Assembly (NCBI GenBank): GCA_964390495.1
Contig: CAYMIN010000010.1
Location: 77,995-141,994, forward strand
DNA: 64,000 bases
Reading direction: 5' to 3'
Source: UBA11051 sp964390495
GTDB lineage: Bacteria; Armatimonadota; Zipacnadia; Zipacnadales; UBA11051
The position numbers and the translations under genes were made by a program. The notes under the pieces are model-generated. The model was not told the origin of the DNA. It saw only the letters and a program-made list of their open reading frames with translations, and searched no databases. Positions 24,956 to 33,546 of this stretch are shown here, in pieces. Position 1 is the stretch's first letter, and each line of letters starts with the position of its first letter.

Positions 24956-25279
24956 ATGAGGTGCATTCATCATCTGCGAGTTGAGATACTCAAAGCTCTA
25001 GCCTCGCATACCCGGCTACACGTCCTGGATCTGCTCAGCGCCAGCGAGATGACGGTCTGCGAGATCGCTGAGGCCTTGGAGGTGAATCAGTCCACCATGT
25101 CGTGCCACTTGAGCACACTGCGGGCCAGCGGGCTGGTCACTACTCGCAAAGAGGGCACTCATGTTTACTACGCGCTCAGCGATGACACGGTTAATCGCAT
25201 GCTTGAACTGCTGGACGAAATACTCAAATCCCAGTGTCTTAGCGACAGTGAGATCCTGGAGTTGCAGGATACCGGCTGA
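24956..25279 (+). CDS. ArsR/SmtB-family transcriptional regulator
   Basis: A 107-residue winged-helix repressor starting at ATG 24956 behind GAAAGGGGG. LKALASHTRLHVLDLLS is the first helix pair, MTVCEIAEALEVNQSTMSCHLSTLRASGLV the recognition helix-turn-helix, and GTHVYYALSDD the wing. Possible metal ligands are Cys3, His5, His6, Cys35 (in the alpha-3 position used by ArsR and CadC), Cys50 and Cys94, so it may sense arsenic or a soft metal; the classical CxC is reduced to one Cys. It has its own near-perfect promoter and operator-like palindrome and is followed by a Cys/Lys-rich micro-ORF in the same direction, probably co-transcribed. Confidence 0.88.
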   Translation: MRCIHHLRVEILKALASHTRLHVLDLLSASEMTVCEIAEALEVNQSTMSCHLSTLRASGLVTTRKEGTHVYYALSDDTVNRMLELLDEILKSQCLSDSEILELQDTG

Positions 25280-25322
25280 TTAGGTCTCCCTAGCGTCCAG
25301 ATGATGGGAGGAGGTGATAGAC

Positions 25323-25409
25323 GTGTGCAAGTGCTGTGACAAGCCAAAGAAAGAAGAGAGCAAGTGCAAGGAGAAAAAGGAGAAGAAAGAGAAGAAGTCG
25401 TGTAGCTGA
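25323..25409 (+). CDS. 28-residue Cys/Lys-rich micro-peptide, metallothionein-like
   Basis: GTG 25323 follows GGGAGGAGGTGATAG, an almost perfect anti-16S match, with normal spacing. The 28 codons end at TGA 25407-25409. The peptide begins MCKCCDKPKKEESKCKEKK and ends KSCS. It has five Cys (positions 2, 4, 5, 15, 27) and about eleven Lys, the remainder mostly Glu. It follows the ArsR-like gene by 43 bases and is closed by a 12-bp hairpin. Position, ribosome site and Cys content suggest a small metal-binding peptide under control of the repressor. It is too short for homology to be judged, and it could be a leader or a chance reading frame. Confidence 0.6.
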   Translation: MCKCCDKPKKEESKCKEKKEKKEKKSCS

Positions 25410-25418
25410 CGGCAGTCC

Positions 25419-25459
25419 AGGGACTTGCGCGCCTCGCAATTAGGGCGCAAGTCCCTTTG
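25419..25459 (+). terminator. Terminator hairpin after the micro-ORF
   Basis: AGGGACTTGCGC (25419-25430) pairs perfectly over 12 bases with GCGCAAGTCCCT (25445-25456), followed by TT. The U tract is short, but the stem is the most stable simple hairpin here and lies ten bases after the micro-ORF stop, closing the arsR/micro-ORF unit. Confidence 0.7.
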
Positions 25460-25523
25460 CCGGCTCCTGCAACTTGCTCACCTCCGTTGTTTCCCCTCCG
25501 GCTTGCCCCGTTCATCCATGAGA

Positions 25524-25572
25524 CCCGTGGCTCGAGCTTCCCGCGTGCTGTTTCCGGGCCGGGTTCGGCCCG
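25524..25572. repeat. Half copy of the TCGGGCT palindrome and a GC hairpin
   Basis: CCCGTGGCTCGAGCTTCC matches the left half of the dispersed palindrome but lacks the right half. A CGGGCCG/CGGCCCG hairpin (25555-25572) follows. Both lie in the space before the GH-like gene and appear to be repeat remnants. Confidence 0.4.
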
Positions 25573-25647
25573 CCTGCAGAGGACAATTTCTCTGCCGTGG
25601 CGAACTCACACGCAGTCGCTCAACCGAACTGCAAGGAGAGCTCCGAC

Positions 25648-27837
25648 ATGGCAGACCTCAAATGGTGGGAAAGGCCGATCCGCATGGGCAGGCACGAGTG
25701 GATGGCTGATCTGGCCCGCCTCAAGGACCGCGACCTCGATCAACTCGCAAGGGACAAAGCCGAGCAGTGGCACATCAACTGCGAGTGGATCATCGGCACG
25801 CCCGGCATCGCTCCCGGCCTCGGCTGGATGACCACCTTCAATACCGACAAGTTCGAGAAGTACCCCGCTCTGGGCGATTTCGACGTACTCCGCGAGTATG
25901 TTCCGCACGCCAAGCAACACGGCATCCACCCGCTGTCGTATCTCAACATGCACTGGTACTCCTACGAGTTCGGCGAAAAGCACCCCGACTGGGTGCAAAT
26001 TATGGCCGACGGGCGCGAGTACGGTCGCGTCAATCCGCTGTATGGCTCGGGCACCACCCTGTGCATCAACAGCCCCTGGCGCGACTGGGCCTTCGAGCTG
26101 GTCCGCGAGGCGATGCAGACGGGCCTGGATGGGGTGTTTTTGGATGGGCCGGTAGTCTATCCAAGCTGCTGCTATTGCCCCGCATGCCTGGCCAAGTTCC
26201 AGGCCGTCTATGGCCAGGAGCCGCCCCGTCAAGAAGACTGGGCCGACCCGAGTTTCAAGGATTTCATCGAGTTCCGCGAGCAATCCATGGCCGATTTCCT
26301 GAAGGAAGCCGGTGACGCAATGCGGGAGATCAATCCGGAAGGTGTGATCTTCCTCAATGCCGGAAGCTGGCATGGCGGGGCCTGGCGAGTAGCCCGTGAC
26401 ATCGCCAAGGTCGGCCCCTACCAGAACTTCAATGGGGCTGAGGCCTTCTACCATCTCGGCCGCGAGACCCCGATGCTATTCTGGTCGCTGGCGGCCAAGC
26501 ACCTGGTCGCCGGCGGCAAGCCGGCCATCGTTTTCGTCCACCACTGCCTCGGCGCATGGCATTACCTGCCGCTACCGCCGATCGAGACCAAGGTGGCCGC
26601 CGCTCAGACCGTCGCTTGCGGCTCCGGCACCTGGATGGCGGTATTCGATTACTCACTCGACAACTCCCCGGAAGAAACCATCGCGCCCATGCGCGAGATC
26701 AACGGTTTTCTCGAAGAGAATGAGCCGTACTGCACCGCCGCCGAATCGGGTGCCAATATCGCCCTGCTGTATTCCGGACAGAGCGGCAAGTTTTATATAT
26801 CGAGGCTGGACGATCTCTTCACTGATGTGGAGACGACCAGCGAGCAGGATTTGACCTTCAAAGCCGGTACCGGCGAGAGAGTGGCGGATCTGCCGGCCCG
26901 CAAGAGTCGCTGTGACAAGTGGCAGGGGGATACCTATCGCGGGTGGTTCAACGCCCTGACTCGCCGGCATATCCCCTTCGACGTGATACTTGATGCCGGC
27001 CTCACCGATGGCTCGCTGGCCAGATACGACACGCTGATTCTGGGCAATGCCTCGTGCCTCAGCGCCGATCAGAAGCAAGCCATAGCCGACTTCGTGCAGA
27101 ATGGCGGCAATCTGGTCGCCGAGTTCGAGGCCGGCGAGTATGACGAGCGCGGCGGGGCTACTGACGCCAATCTGCGTGCGGTCCTCGGCTATGACTCCAT
27201 CGAGGGCGCGTTCGAGCCGGCGACAACTGAGGAGTACGTTGATCTTGGCCAGGCCGACCATCCGCTGCTTGCGGAGTTTCATGCCGGCCAGTGGTTACCC
27301 CGGCCCGTCAACGCGCTCAAGGTCAAGGCGTCGCCGGATACTCAGGCCCTGGCCCACTATATGAACCCGACCGGCAAGGTTTACAGCAAGCCGCAGGGGA
27401 CCTCGGAATGGCTGGCGGCTATCTGCCGTGAAAACGGCGGGCGCGTGGTCTATTTCCCCGGCCTGTTTGGCGAGTTCTACGGCGTCTATAAGATGGAGAA
27501 GATCGAGGAATTGCTCGCCGCCGCCGTCTGCTGGACTCACGGCAAGCCGCTGCCGATGCGCGTCAGTGCCCCGCCGACGGTGGAGGTCGAGCTATGGCGG
27601 CAGCCCCAAGACGGTCGCATTGTCATCCATCTGGTCAACAACACTGCCGACATGCAGCGCCCGATGACCACCCTGATTCCGATTCGCGACATCATCATCG
27701 AGCTGGACTGCGAAGCCGCGGCCGGTGCGTATTCGGCCAGAGGCGTCGAGGTTGGCATGGAACGAATTGATGGCGGCGTGAGGCTGACGGTTCCAGTGCT
27801 GGAGCTGTATGATCTCGTGATCGTCGAGCCAACCTGA
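25648..27837 (+). CDS. Putative glycoside hydrolase, TIM barrel with beta-galactosidase trimerisation-like domain
   Basis: A 729-residue protein starting at ATG 25648 behind AAGGAGAG. The N-terminal 350 residues look like a TIM-barrel hydrolase (HWYSYEFGEKHPDWVQ, then TGLDGVFLDGPVVYPSCCYC with a candidate acidic catalytic residue, and FLNAGSWHGGAW). The middle (about 370-600) contains a GATase-like alpha/beta region (YDTLILGNASCLSADQKQAI, GGNLVAEFEAGEYDERGG) typical of the trimerisation domain of GH42-type and related enzymes. A beta domain ends the chain (IVIHLVNNTAD). No signal peptide is evident. Substrate is unknown. It is followed after 14 bases by the FG-GAP gene, whose ribosome site overlaps its stop, so these genes form an operon. 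Confidence 0.75.
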   Translation: MADLKWWERPIRMGRHEWMADLARLKDRDLDQLARDKAEQWHINCEWIIGTPGIAPGLGWMTTFNTDKFEKYPALGDFDVLREYVPHAKQHGIHPLSYLNMHWYSYEFGEKHPDWVQIMADGREYGRVNPLYGSGTTLCINSPWRDWAFELVREAMQTGLDGVFLDGPVVYPSCCYCPACLAKFQAVYGQEPPRQEDWADPSFKDFIEFREQSMADFLKEAGDAMREINPEGVIFLNAGSWHGGAWRVARDIAKVGPYQNFNGAEAFYHLGRETPMLFWSLAAKHLVAGGKPAIVFVHHCLGAWHYLPLPPIETKVAAAQTVACGSGTWMAVFDYSLDNSPEETIAPMREINGFLEENEPYCTAAESGANIALLYSGQSGKFYISRLDDLFTDVETTSEQDLTFKAGTGERVADLPARKSRCDKWQGDTYRGWFNALTRRHIPFDVILDAGLTDGSLARYDTLILGNASCLSADQKQAIADFVQNGGNLVAEFEAGEYDERGGATDANLRAVLGYDSIEGAFEPATTEEYVDLGQADHPLLAEFHAGQWLPRPVNALKVKASPDTQALAHYMNPTGKVYSKPQGTSEWLAAICRENGGRVVYFPGLFGEFYGVYKMEKIEELLAAAVCWTHGKPLPMRVSAPPTVEVELWRQPQDGRIVIHLVNNTADMQRPMTTLIPIRDIIIELDCEAAAGAYSARGVEVGMERIDGGVRLTVPVLELYDLVIVEPT

Positions 27838-27851
27838 GGAGGTAGAGGAAG

Positions 27852-29207
27852 ATGCATTATAGCACCCTACTGGCTGTGTTGGTCGGCAGCGCGGTGTTTG
27901 CTGCTCAGTTCGAGATGCCGCATGCCCGTGTGATAGCCTTGGACATAAACGCGCCGGACAACAGCAGCGGCGGGCTGATAGCCGCCGATGTTGACGATGA
28001 TGGGGAGATGGAAATGCTCATCAGCGCCCCCGGATATGTTGGCGCGTACAATACTGATGGGACGCTTCTGTGGCGCAATATCGCTGACGTTCGAGTTGGC
28101 GGCTCCTCCGAGCGCGAGGGTCTGCCCGGTCATCACGGCCCGGGTCTGCAGGCAGCCGACATTGATGGCGACGGCCACACCGAGGTGCTGTTTCTGACCC
28201 AGGACAGCGTTCTGCATGTCGTATCCGGTAGCACAGGCCAGGAAATGTGGGCCGCCAGCCCACCCGTGCCCGAGGGCGCGCAACGTTGGGAGCATCTGGT
28301 GGTGGCCAACTTCTCCGGAAATGGCGACAGCGACCTGCTGTTGCAGGCCACAAACAAGGGCGGCTATCGCATGGGCCGTTATCTGGCGGCCTATCGCCTC
28401 GCCGACCTCCAGGCGGGCAAGATGCAGCCGCTGTGGCAGACCGATGCCTTCCTTAGTTGCGCCCACAACGGCGCGCGCCTCACTGACATTGACGGAGACG
28501 GCAAAGATGAGGTGCTCGGTGGCACCATACTTGGCCCAGACGGTCAGCTTCGCTGCGCCATGCCTGTAAGAGGGCATCTCGATTCGATCTTTGTCGCCGA
28601 CGTGCGCCCCGACAGCCCGGGGCTGGAGGTAGTCGCCCTGGAAGAGGGCGGGGGCAACCGCGTATTCCTGGCCAACGCCTCCGAGGTCCTGTTCATCACC
28701 GACTACGAGCACCAGGAGCCGCAAAACGCCGCGGTCGGCAGGTTCGATCCATCCAGCGAGGGACTGCAGGTGTGGTGCCGCAGCCGATACAACGAGCACC
28801 AGAAGCCTTTCGTTTTCGACCAGCACGGTCAGCTCCTCGCGCACTACGAGATGGACGATGTCGCACCCGCAGGCTGGACGGTTCGCGGAGTGGAAGTCAT
28901 TCACACCATCCACTGGACCGGTGAGGAGAAGCAACTGGCGGCGGCCAAGGAGCGGCACAAAGAAGGCGACCTCTGCATCTTCGACCCCATCTCGGGCGCC
29001 TTCCTGCTGCGGATACCCGAGCATGCGAACCGGCTGTATGTCGCCGATGTGACAGGCGATTGGCGCGAGGAGTTGATCGTCTGGAACGGTAATGAGCTTC
29101 ACATCTACGAAAACCCGGTGCCCAACCCACGTCCCGACCAGCCGCGGCTCTGGGAGCAACAGCACTACCGCCGGAGCAAGATGACATGGAATTACTACAG
29201 CCCCTGA
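27852..29207 (+). CDS. Secreted FG-GAP/VCBS-type beta-propeller protein
   Basis: A 451-residue protein starting at ATG 27852 behind GAGGAGGTAGAGG. The N-terminus is a short signal peptide (STLLAVLVGSAVFAAQ). Calcium-binding loops DVDDDGEMEM, DIDGDGHTEV and DIDGDGKDEV (pattern DxDxDG) recur within blades ending in Leu-Trp or similar, the mark of FG-GAP/VCBS propellers. These proteins often bind or process polysaccharides outside the cell; rhamnogalacturonan lyase-like enzymes share the fold. No catalytic residues are recognisable. It lies in the same direction as the GH-like and FAD genes, and so may be part of one extracellular glycan-processing operon. Confidence 0.78.
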   Translation: MHYSTLLAVLVGSAVFAAQFEMPHARVIALDINAPDNSSGGLIAADVDDDGEMEMLISAPGYVGAYNTDGTLLWRNIADVRVGGSSEREGLPGHHGPGLQAADIDGDGHTEVLFLTQDSVLHVVSGSTGQEMWAASPPVPEGAQRWEHLVVANFSGNGDSDLLLQATNKGGYRMGRYLAAYRLADLQAGKMQPLWQTDAFLSCAHNGARLTDIDGDGKDEVLGGTILGPDGQLRCAMPVRGHLDSIFVADVRPDSPGLEVVALEEGGGNRVFLANASEVLFITDYEHQEPQNAAVGRFDPSSEGLQVWCRSRYNEHQKPFVFDQHGQLLAHYEMDDVAPAGWTVRGVEVIHTIHWTGEEKQLAAAKERHKEGDLCIFDPISGAFLLRIPEHANRLYVADVTGDWREELIVWNGNELHIYENPVPNPRPDQPRLWEQQHYRRSKMTWNYYSP

Positions 29208-29310
29208 TGCAGTTGGCAGACGACGCAGGGCGCTTGATGAGATGTATGACGACGAGCCGTGGAACCACCGAACAGCAGATAGTCGGAATCGCAAATGGGA
29301 GAGAAGCACG

Positions 29311-31077
29311 ATGAGCGACTTACACGAGGTTTCTGCTGATGTCGTCGTAGTTGGCGGCGGACTGTCCGGCGTCTGTGCCGCGCTGGCGTCGGCCCGCAGC
29401 GGTGCCTCGACGATTCTGATTCACGACCGCCCGATGCTGGGCGGCAATACCTCCAGCGAGATTCGCGTGCATGCCGGCGGCGCGGATCATTCCGGCGCCC
29501 GCCCGCACTGCCGCGAGTCAGGCATCATTGACGAAATCCGCCTGGAGGACGCGGCCCGCAACCCGCAGCGTTGCGCCCAGATGTGGGACCTGATACTTTA
29601 CGAAAAGTGCCACGAGGAGCCCAACCTCGTCCTTTACCTCAACACCGCCTGCACCACCGCACAGACCGATGACCAGGATCGGATTGTCGAGATAGAGGCG
29701 GACTGCCAACACGCCGAGGACCGCTTCATCATCGCGGGGCGCTTCTTCATTGATTGCACCGGCGACGGTCGCCTGGCTGCCGAAGCCGGGGCCGAGTGCC
29801 GTGTCGGTCGCGAGGGTCCGGAGGAGTTCGACGAGCCGCACGCCGAGGGCCCGGACAACCAGACCATGGGCGCATCTCTCATGTGGGTCGCGGAGGACGT
29901 GGGGGTGCCGGTGCCGTTTACTCCTCCCAGCTTCGCCCGCAAGTTCACCGATGAGGAGCTGCCCCACCGCAATCACGCCCAATTCGACCACGGTTACTGG
30001 TGGGTCGAATACGGCGGCAAACTGGACACCGTCAAGGACAAGGAAGCTATCCGCGACGAGCTGCTGGCGATTATGATGGGCATGTGGGACCACCTCAAGA
30101 ATGGCGGGCGTCACGGGGCCGACAACTGGGTGCTGAAGTGGTTCGGCTGGGTGCCGGGCCATCGCGAGTCGCGCCGTGTTGTCGGCGATTACATGCTGAC
30201 GGAGAATGATCTGATGGAGTCGCGGCTGTTTGAGGACCGGGTGGCTCACGGCGGCTGGCCGATGGACACTCACCCGCCCGGTGGCATCTACAGCGATGAG
30301 CCGCCCTCCAACTACCTCCATACCCCTGATATCTACAGCATCCCGCTGCGGGCGCTGTACTCGAAGGATATTGCCAATCTGTTCATGGCCGGCCGCTGCA
30401 TCTCGGCCACTCACATGGCGATGTCCTCGACGCGCCTGGCGGCGACGGGGGCGGCGATGGGCCAGGCTGTCGGCACTGCGGCGGCCATGTGCTGTGCCCG
30501 GGACTGCAGCCCCCGCGATTTGGCTGAGCGCCACATCGCAGACTTGCAGCAGCAGCTTCTGCGGGATGATCAGTACATGATTGATTTGCCGTCACAGGAC
30601 GCCGCTGACCTGGCCCGTGTGGCCGTAGTCAGCGCCTCTTCGGAGGCCGAGGGCTGCGGAGGCGACAAGGTCACAGACGGCGTCACCAGGTTCCGCCACC
30701 AGAATAGCCATCAGTGGGCCTCCGATCCCTGCCAAGCGATGCCCCAGTGGCTGCAACTGGGCTTAGCGGAAACCGCTCGCCTAACTGAGATCCACCTGAC
30801 CTTCGACAGCGGCTATTCCCGGCCGCTTACTCTGACCGAGAGCGATGCCTTCAACGCCCGGATGATTCGCGGCCCGCAGCCGGAGACGGTGGCTGACTAT
30901 GTCATCGAGGTCGGGCGGAATGGCGAGTGGACCGAAGTGGTGCGCGAGACGAACAACTACCTACGCAAGCGCGTCCACACAATTGAGTCGGTCGAGGCCG
31001 AGGCGGTACGCATCACAGTCAATCGCACCAATGGTGACCCCTCAGCCCGCATCTACGAGGTCCGCCTCTACGCCTGA
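29311..31077 (+). CDS. FAD-dependent oxidoreductase with C-terminal discoidin-like domain
   Basis: A 588-residue protein starting at ATG 29311. ADVVVVGGGLSGVCAALASA is the FAD-binding GxGxxG motif, with GGNTSSEIRVHAGG following, the pattern of the FAD_oxidored family (PF12831). FIDCTGDGRLAAEAGAE near 145-165 and NLFMAGRCISATHMAMSSTR near 360 complete the FAD site. Residues from about 430 to 588 form a separate domain (VTDGVTRFRHQNSHQWASD, LTEIHLTFDSG, and YVIEVGRNGEWTEVV) that looks like an F5/8 type C (discoidin) carbohydrate-binding module. The fusion suggests a flavoenzyme held on a glycan. Its substrate is unknown; members are often found in polysaccharide clusters of this kind. Confidence 0.8.
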   Translation: MSDLHEVSADVVVVGGGLSGVCAALASARSGASTILIHDRPMLGGNTSSEIRVHAGGADHSGARPHCRESGIIDEIRLEDAARNPQRCAQMWDLILYEKCHEEPNLVLYLNTACTTAQTDDQDRIVEIEADCQHAEDRFIIAGRFFIDCTGDGRLAAEAGAECRVGREGPEEFDEPHAEGPDNQTMGASLMWVAEDVGVPVPFTPPSFARKFTDEELPHRNHAQFDHGYWWVEYGGKLDTVKDKEAIRDELLAIMMGMWDHLKNGGRHGADNWVLKWFGWVPGHRESRRVVGDYMLTENDLMESRLFEDRVAHGGWPMDTHPPGGIYSDEPPSNYLHTPDIYSIPLRALYSKDIANLFMAGRCISATHMAMSSTRLAATGAAMGQAVGTAAAMCCARDCSPRDLAERHIADLQQQLLRDDQYMIDLPSQDAADLARVAVVSASSEAEGCGGDKVTDGVTRFRHQNSHQWASDPCQAMPQWLQLGLAETARLTEIHLTFDSGYSRPLTLTESDAFNARMIRGPQPETVADYVIEVGRNGEWTEVVRETNNYLRKRVHTIESVEAEAVRITVNRTNGDPSARIYEVRLYA

Positions 31078-31127
31078 ACTCCAGGTGTGATGCCCCCACA
31101 ACTCGCGCGGAGGCAAGCTTCAATCCC

Positions 31128-33521
31128 ATGCGCTATCTAGTGATTGCTCTGGCCGCGCTGACTGCCTCTGTGGGCTTTGCCGCACCGCAGCGAGGGCGGA
31201 ACTTACTCGAGAATCCCAGCTTCGAGCGCACCAGCGGAGCTAGGGCCTCCGGTTGGCAGCCCTTCGGCCAGGGCTACGTGCTCAGCAGCGATGAAGCTCG
31301 CGACGGCCGGCTCTGCATCGTCTGCACCTCCGCGGCACCGGAGGGCTCCTATGGAGCGATGCAGGAGATTACTTTCGCCCCGCCGCTTCAGCAGGAGTTC
31401 AAGGTTTCCGGCTGGGGCAAGGCCGAGAATGTGGCGGGCGACGATTACTGCATCTGGCTGGATTGCTGGTATGAGGACGGCACCAATTTGTGGGGCAAGC
31501 GTGGCAGCTTCCAGCGTCACACTCACGACTGGCAGTATCTCGAGTGGGTCCTGGAGCCGGCCAAGCCGATTTCCAAGATTCAGTACTTCGTCCTCTTCCG
31601 CCGCTGCACCGGCCAGGCTTGGTTTGACGACCTTCACCTCAGCCTCATGCCCTTCGCGACTGAGTGCCAGACACTGGCCCCCAGCCTCTATGGGGGCAAT
31701 AGCATTGATTACCGGGCGCGGCTCTCGATGCCGTGTGACTGGAGGGCGTCGGTACTCAGCGGCGGGCACACGCTCCATTCCAGCCGAGGCCAGGGCGAGG
31801 CTATTAAGCTCGCCTGGCTGGGAACTGACCGCGATGGCCGGCTGTTGCCGGGCGGACAGTACAGCTTGCGGATAGTCGCCGAAGAGAGCCAGCTTGGTGA
31901 AAAGCTGCATCTGAAAAAGACGGTGAGCACGCGCTCGGGCACCGGACGCGGCTATGCGGCCTGGGTCGAAAGCAGTATGAAACGCGCACTTGTGGATTGT
32001 TTCCCCGAGACTGTTGCAGATTCGCCGACGGCCTCGGTTGCGCTTGCCGGGAATGAATGGGAGAGCTTTCAAGTGGCGCTGCGCGCGGCTCCGGGGCGTG
32101 ACCTGCGGGATTGCCGGGTCGAAATCAGCGATCTGCAAGGCGACGGCGAGGCCGTCATCTCCGCTGCGAACCTCCAGTGGCACCAGGTCGGCTTCGTCGA
32201 GCTGAAGAGGCTTTTCCGGCACCCGCAGATGCGCCATGCCTTGCCGGGCTGGTGGCCGGACCCGTTGCTGCCGGTCAGCGAGTTCGATGTACCCGGCGGG
32301 GTAACGCAGGCGCTGTGGGTTACGGTCTATGCACCGCCCGGTACGCCCGCCGGCAAGTACCACGGCAAGGTCACGGTGACGCCCGCTAATGCCCAGCCGT
32401 TCGCGGTCAGCCTCAACGTCACCGTCTATGGCTTCGACTTGCCCGTCCAGCCGCATATCAAGACCGCCTTTGCTCTGATGGACGGATACCTTGAGAGGAT
32501 CTACGGAAAGCTCACGCCGCAGTTACGTCGGGCCTATGGCGATTACCTACTCAAGCACCGGCTCAATCCCGACGACATTTCCCGCGCCGCGCCGCCCGCT
32601 GTTGATGATATCGCCTACTACTACGACCGCGGCTTGAACGCCTTCAATGTGCTCAACCTGGTCGAGCCGCGCGGCAGCCGGCCCTGGGTGTGCCGCAGCC
32701 CGCTGAGCGTTTACGTCCCTGAATTCAAGGCCGAACTGGTCCGCCGCCTCGACGCTTATGTCGCCGAGCTGAAGCGCCGCCGCCTGATTGACAAGGCCTA
32801 CGTCTATGGCTTCGACGAGCAGGGCGAAAGCTTCTACCCGGTTATCAGAGAGTACTTCGGCCTCATCAAGCAGCGCTATGGCTTCCCGACCTTGACTACT
32901 GCAGCCGTGCCACAGACGCCTCAAGCATTGCAGGAGCTCAATGTGGACTGGTCTTGCCCGCTGGCCTCGAGCTATGTGCTGGAGGAGGCCGAGAAGTGCC
33001 GCGCCGCCGGCCTGCAGGTGTGGTCATATGTCTGCAACAATCCGCGGTATCCCTATGCCAACTGGCTGGCCGATGATCCGCTGATCGAGGCGCGGGTCAT
33101 CTGGTGGCAGGTTTATCATCAGAAGCTCGACGGCTTTCTGTACTGGGGGCTGAACATCTGGCACCGTCGCAACAACGACTATGTCATCAATCCGGCCAGC
33201 GACGGACCGCGTCTGAGCTGGAGCATCACAACCGCAACCGAGGGCTGGTGGGCCGCGGTTCATGGCGACGGCGAACTGCTCTATCCGGGGCGGGAGGGGC
33301 CGATCGGCAGTATCCGGCTGGCCAACATCCGCGACGGCATCGAGGACTATGAGTATTTGTGGCTGCTAGCGGACCTGGAGGGGAATGTGGAGAAGGGCCG
33401 GGCGGCATGTCTGCCGGTTACCCGCAGCCTCACGGAGGTCACACGCGATCCTGACGAGCTATATGCCCAGCGCGAGAAAATTGCCCGCCGCATCGAGAGA
33501 TTGCTAGCGCCGCGCGACTGA
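31128..33521 (+). CDS. Secreted glycoside hydrolase-like protein with DUF4091 (GH123-like) domain
   Basis: A 797-residue protein starting at ATG 31128 behind CGGAGGC. A signal peptide (YLVIALAALTASVGFAAPQ) is followed by a carbohydrate-binding-like beta domain (NLLENPSFERTSG..., about 25-190). A second beta domain lies around 290-450, and a C-terminal catalytic-type barrel runs from 455 to 790. The barrel contains YVYGFDEQGESFYPVIREYFG, an Asp-Glu pair like the GH123 N-acetylgalactosaminidase catalytic pair, and DGFLYWGLNIWHRRN near 680. It probably acts outside the cytoplasm on amino-sugar-containing glycans, by family analogy. Its stop lies 25 bases from the stop of the convergent membrane-protein gene. 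Confidence 0.82.
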   Translation: MRYLVIALAALTASVGFAAPQRGRNLLENPSFERTSGARASGWQPFGQGYVLSSDEARDGRLCIVCTSAAPEGSYGAMQEITFAPPLQQEFKVSGWGKAENVAGDDYCIWLDCWYEDGTNLWGKRGSFQRHTHDWQYLEWVLEPAKPISKIQYFVLFRRCTGQAWFDDLHLSLMPFATECQTLAPSLYGGNSIDYRARLSMPCDWRASVLSGGHTLHSSRGQGEAIKLAWLGTDRDGRLLPGGQYSLRIVAEESQLGEKLHLKKTVSTRSGTGRGYAAWVESSMKRALVDCFPETVADSPTASVALAGNEWESFQVALRAAPGRDLRDCRVEISDLQGDGEAVISAANLQWHQVGFVELKRLFRHPQMRHALPGWWPDPLLPVSEFDVPGGVTQALWVTVYAPPGTPAGKYHGKVTVTPANAQPFAVSLNVTVYGFDLPVQPHIKTAFALMDGYLERIYGKLTPQLRRAYGDYLLKHRLNPDDISRAAPPAVDDIAYYYDRGLNAFNVLNLVEPRGSRPWVCRSPLSVYVPEFKAELVRRLDAYVAELKRRRLIDKAYVYGFDEQGESFYPVIREYFGLIKQRYGFPTLTTAAVPQTPQALQELNVDWSCPLASSYVLEEAEKCRAAGLQVWSYVCNNPRYPYANWLADDPLIEARVIWWQVYHQKLDGFLYWGLNIWHRRNNDYVINPASDGPRLSWSITTATEGWWAAVHGDGELLYPGREGPIGSIRLANIRDGIEDYEYLWLLADLEGNVEKGRAACLPVTRSLTEVTRDPDELYAQREKIARRIERLLAPRD

Positions 33522-33546
33522 GGCGCGGCCGGAGGCATTTCGCAGC

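Noticed and set aside
27867..29309. 480-codon minus-strand frame opposite the FG-GAP gene
   Set aside because: Plus strand has a signal peptide and three calcium loops; the antisense frame has none of these.
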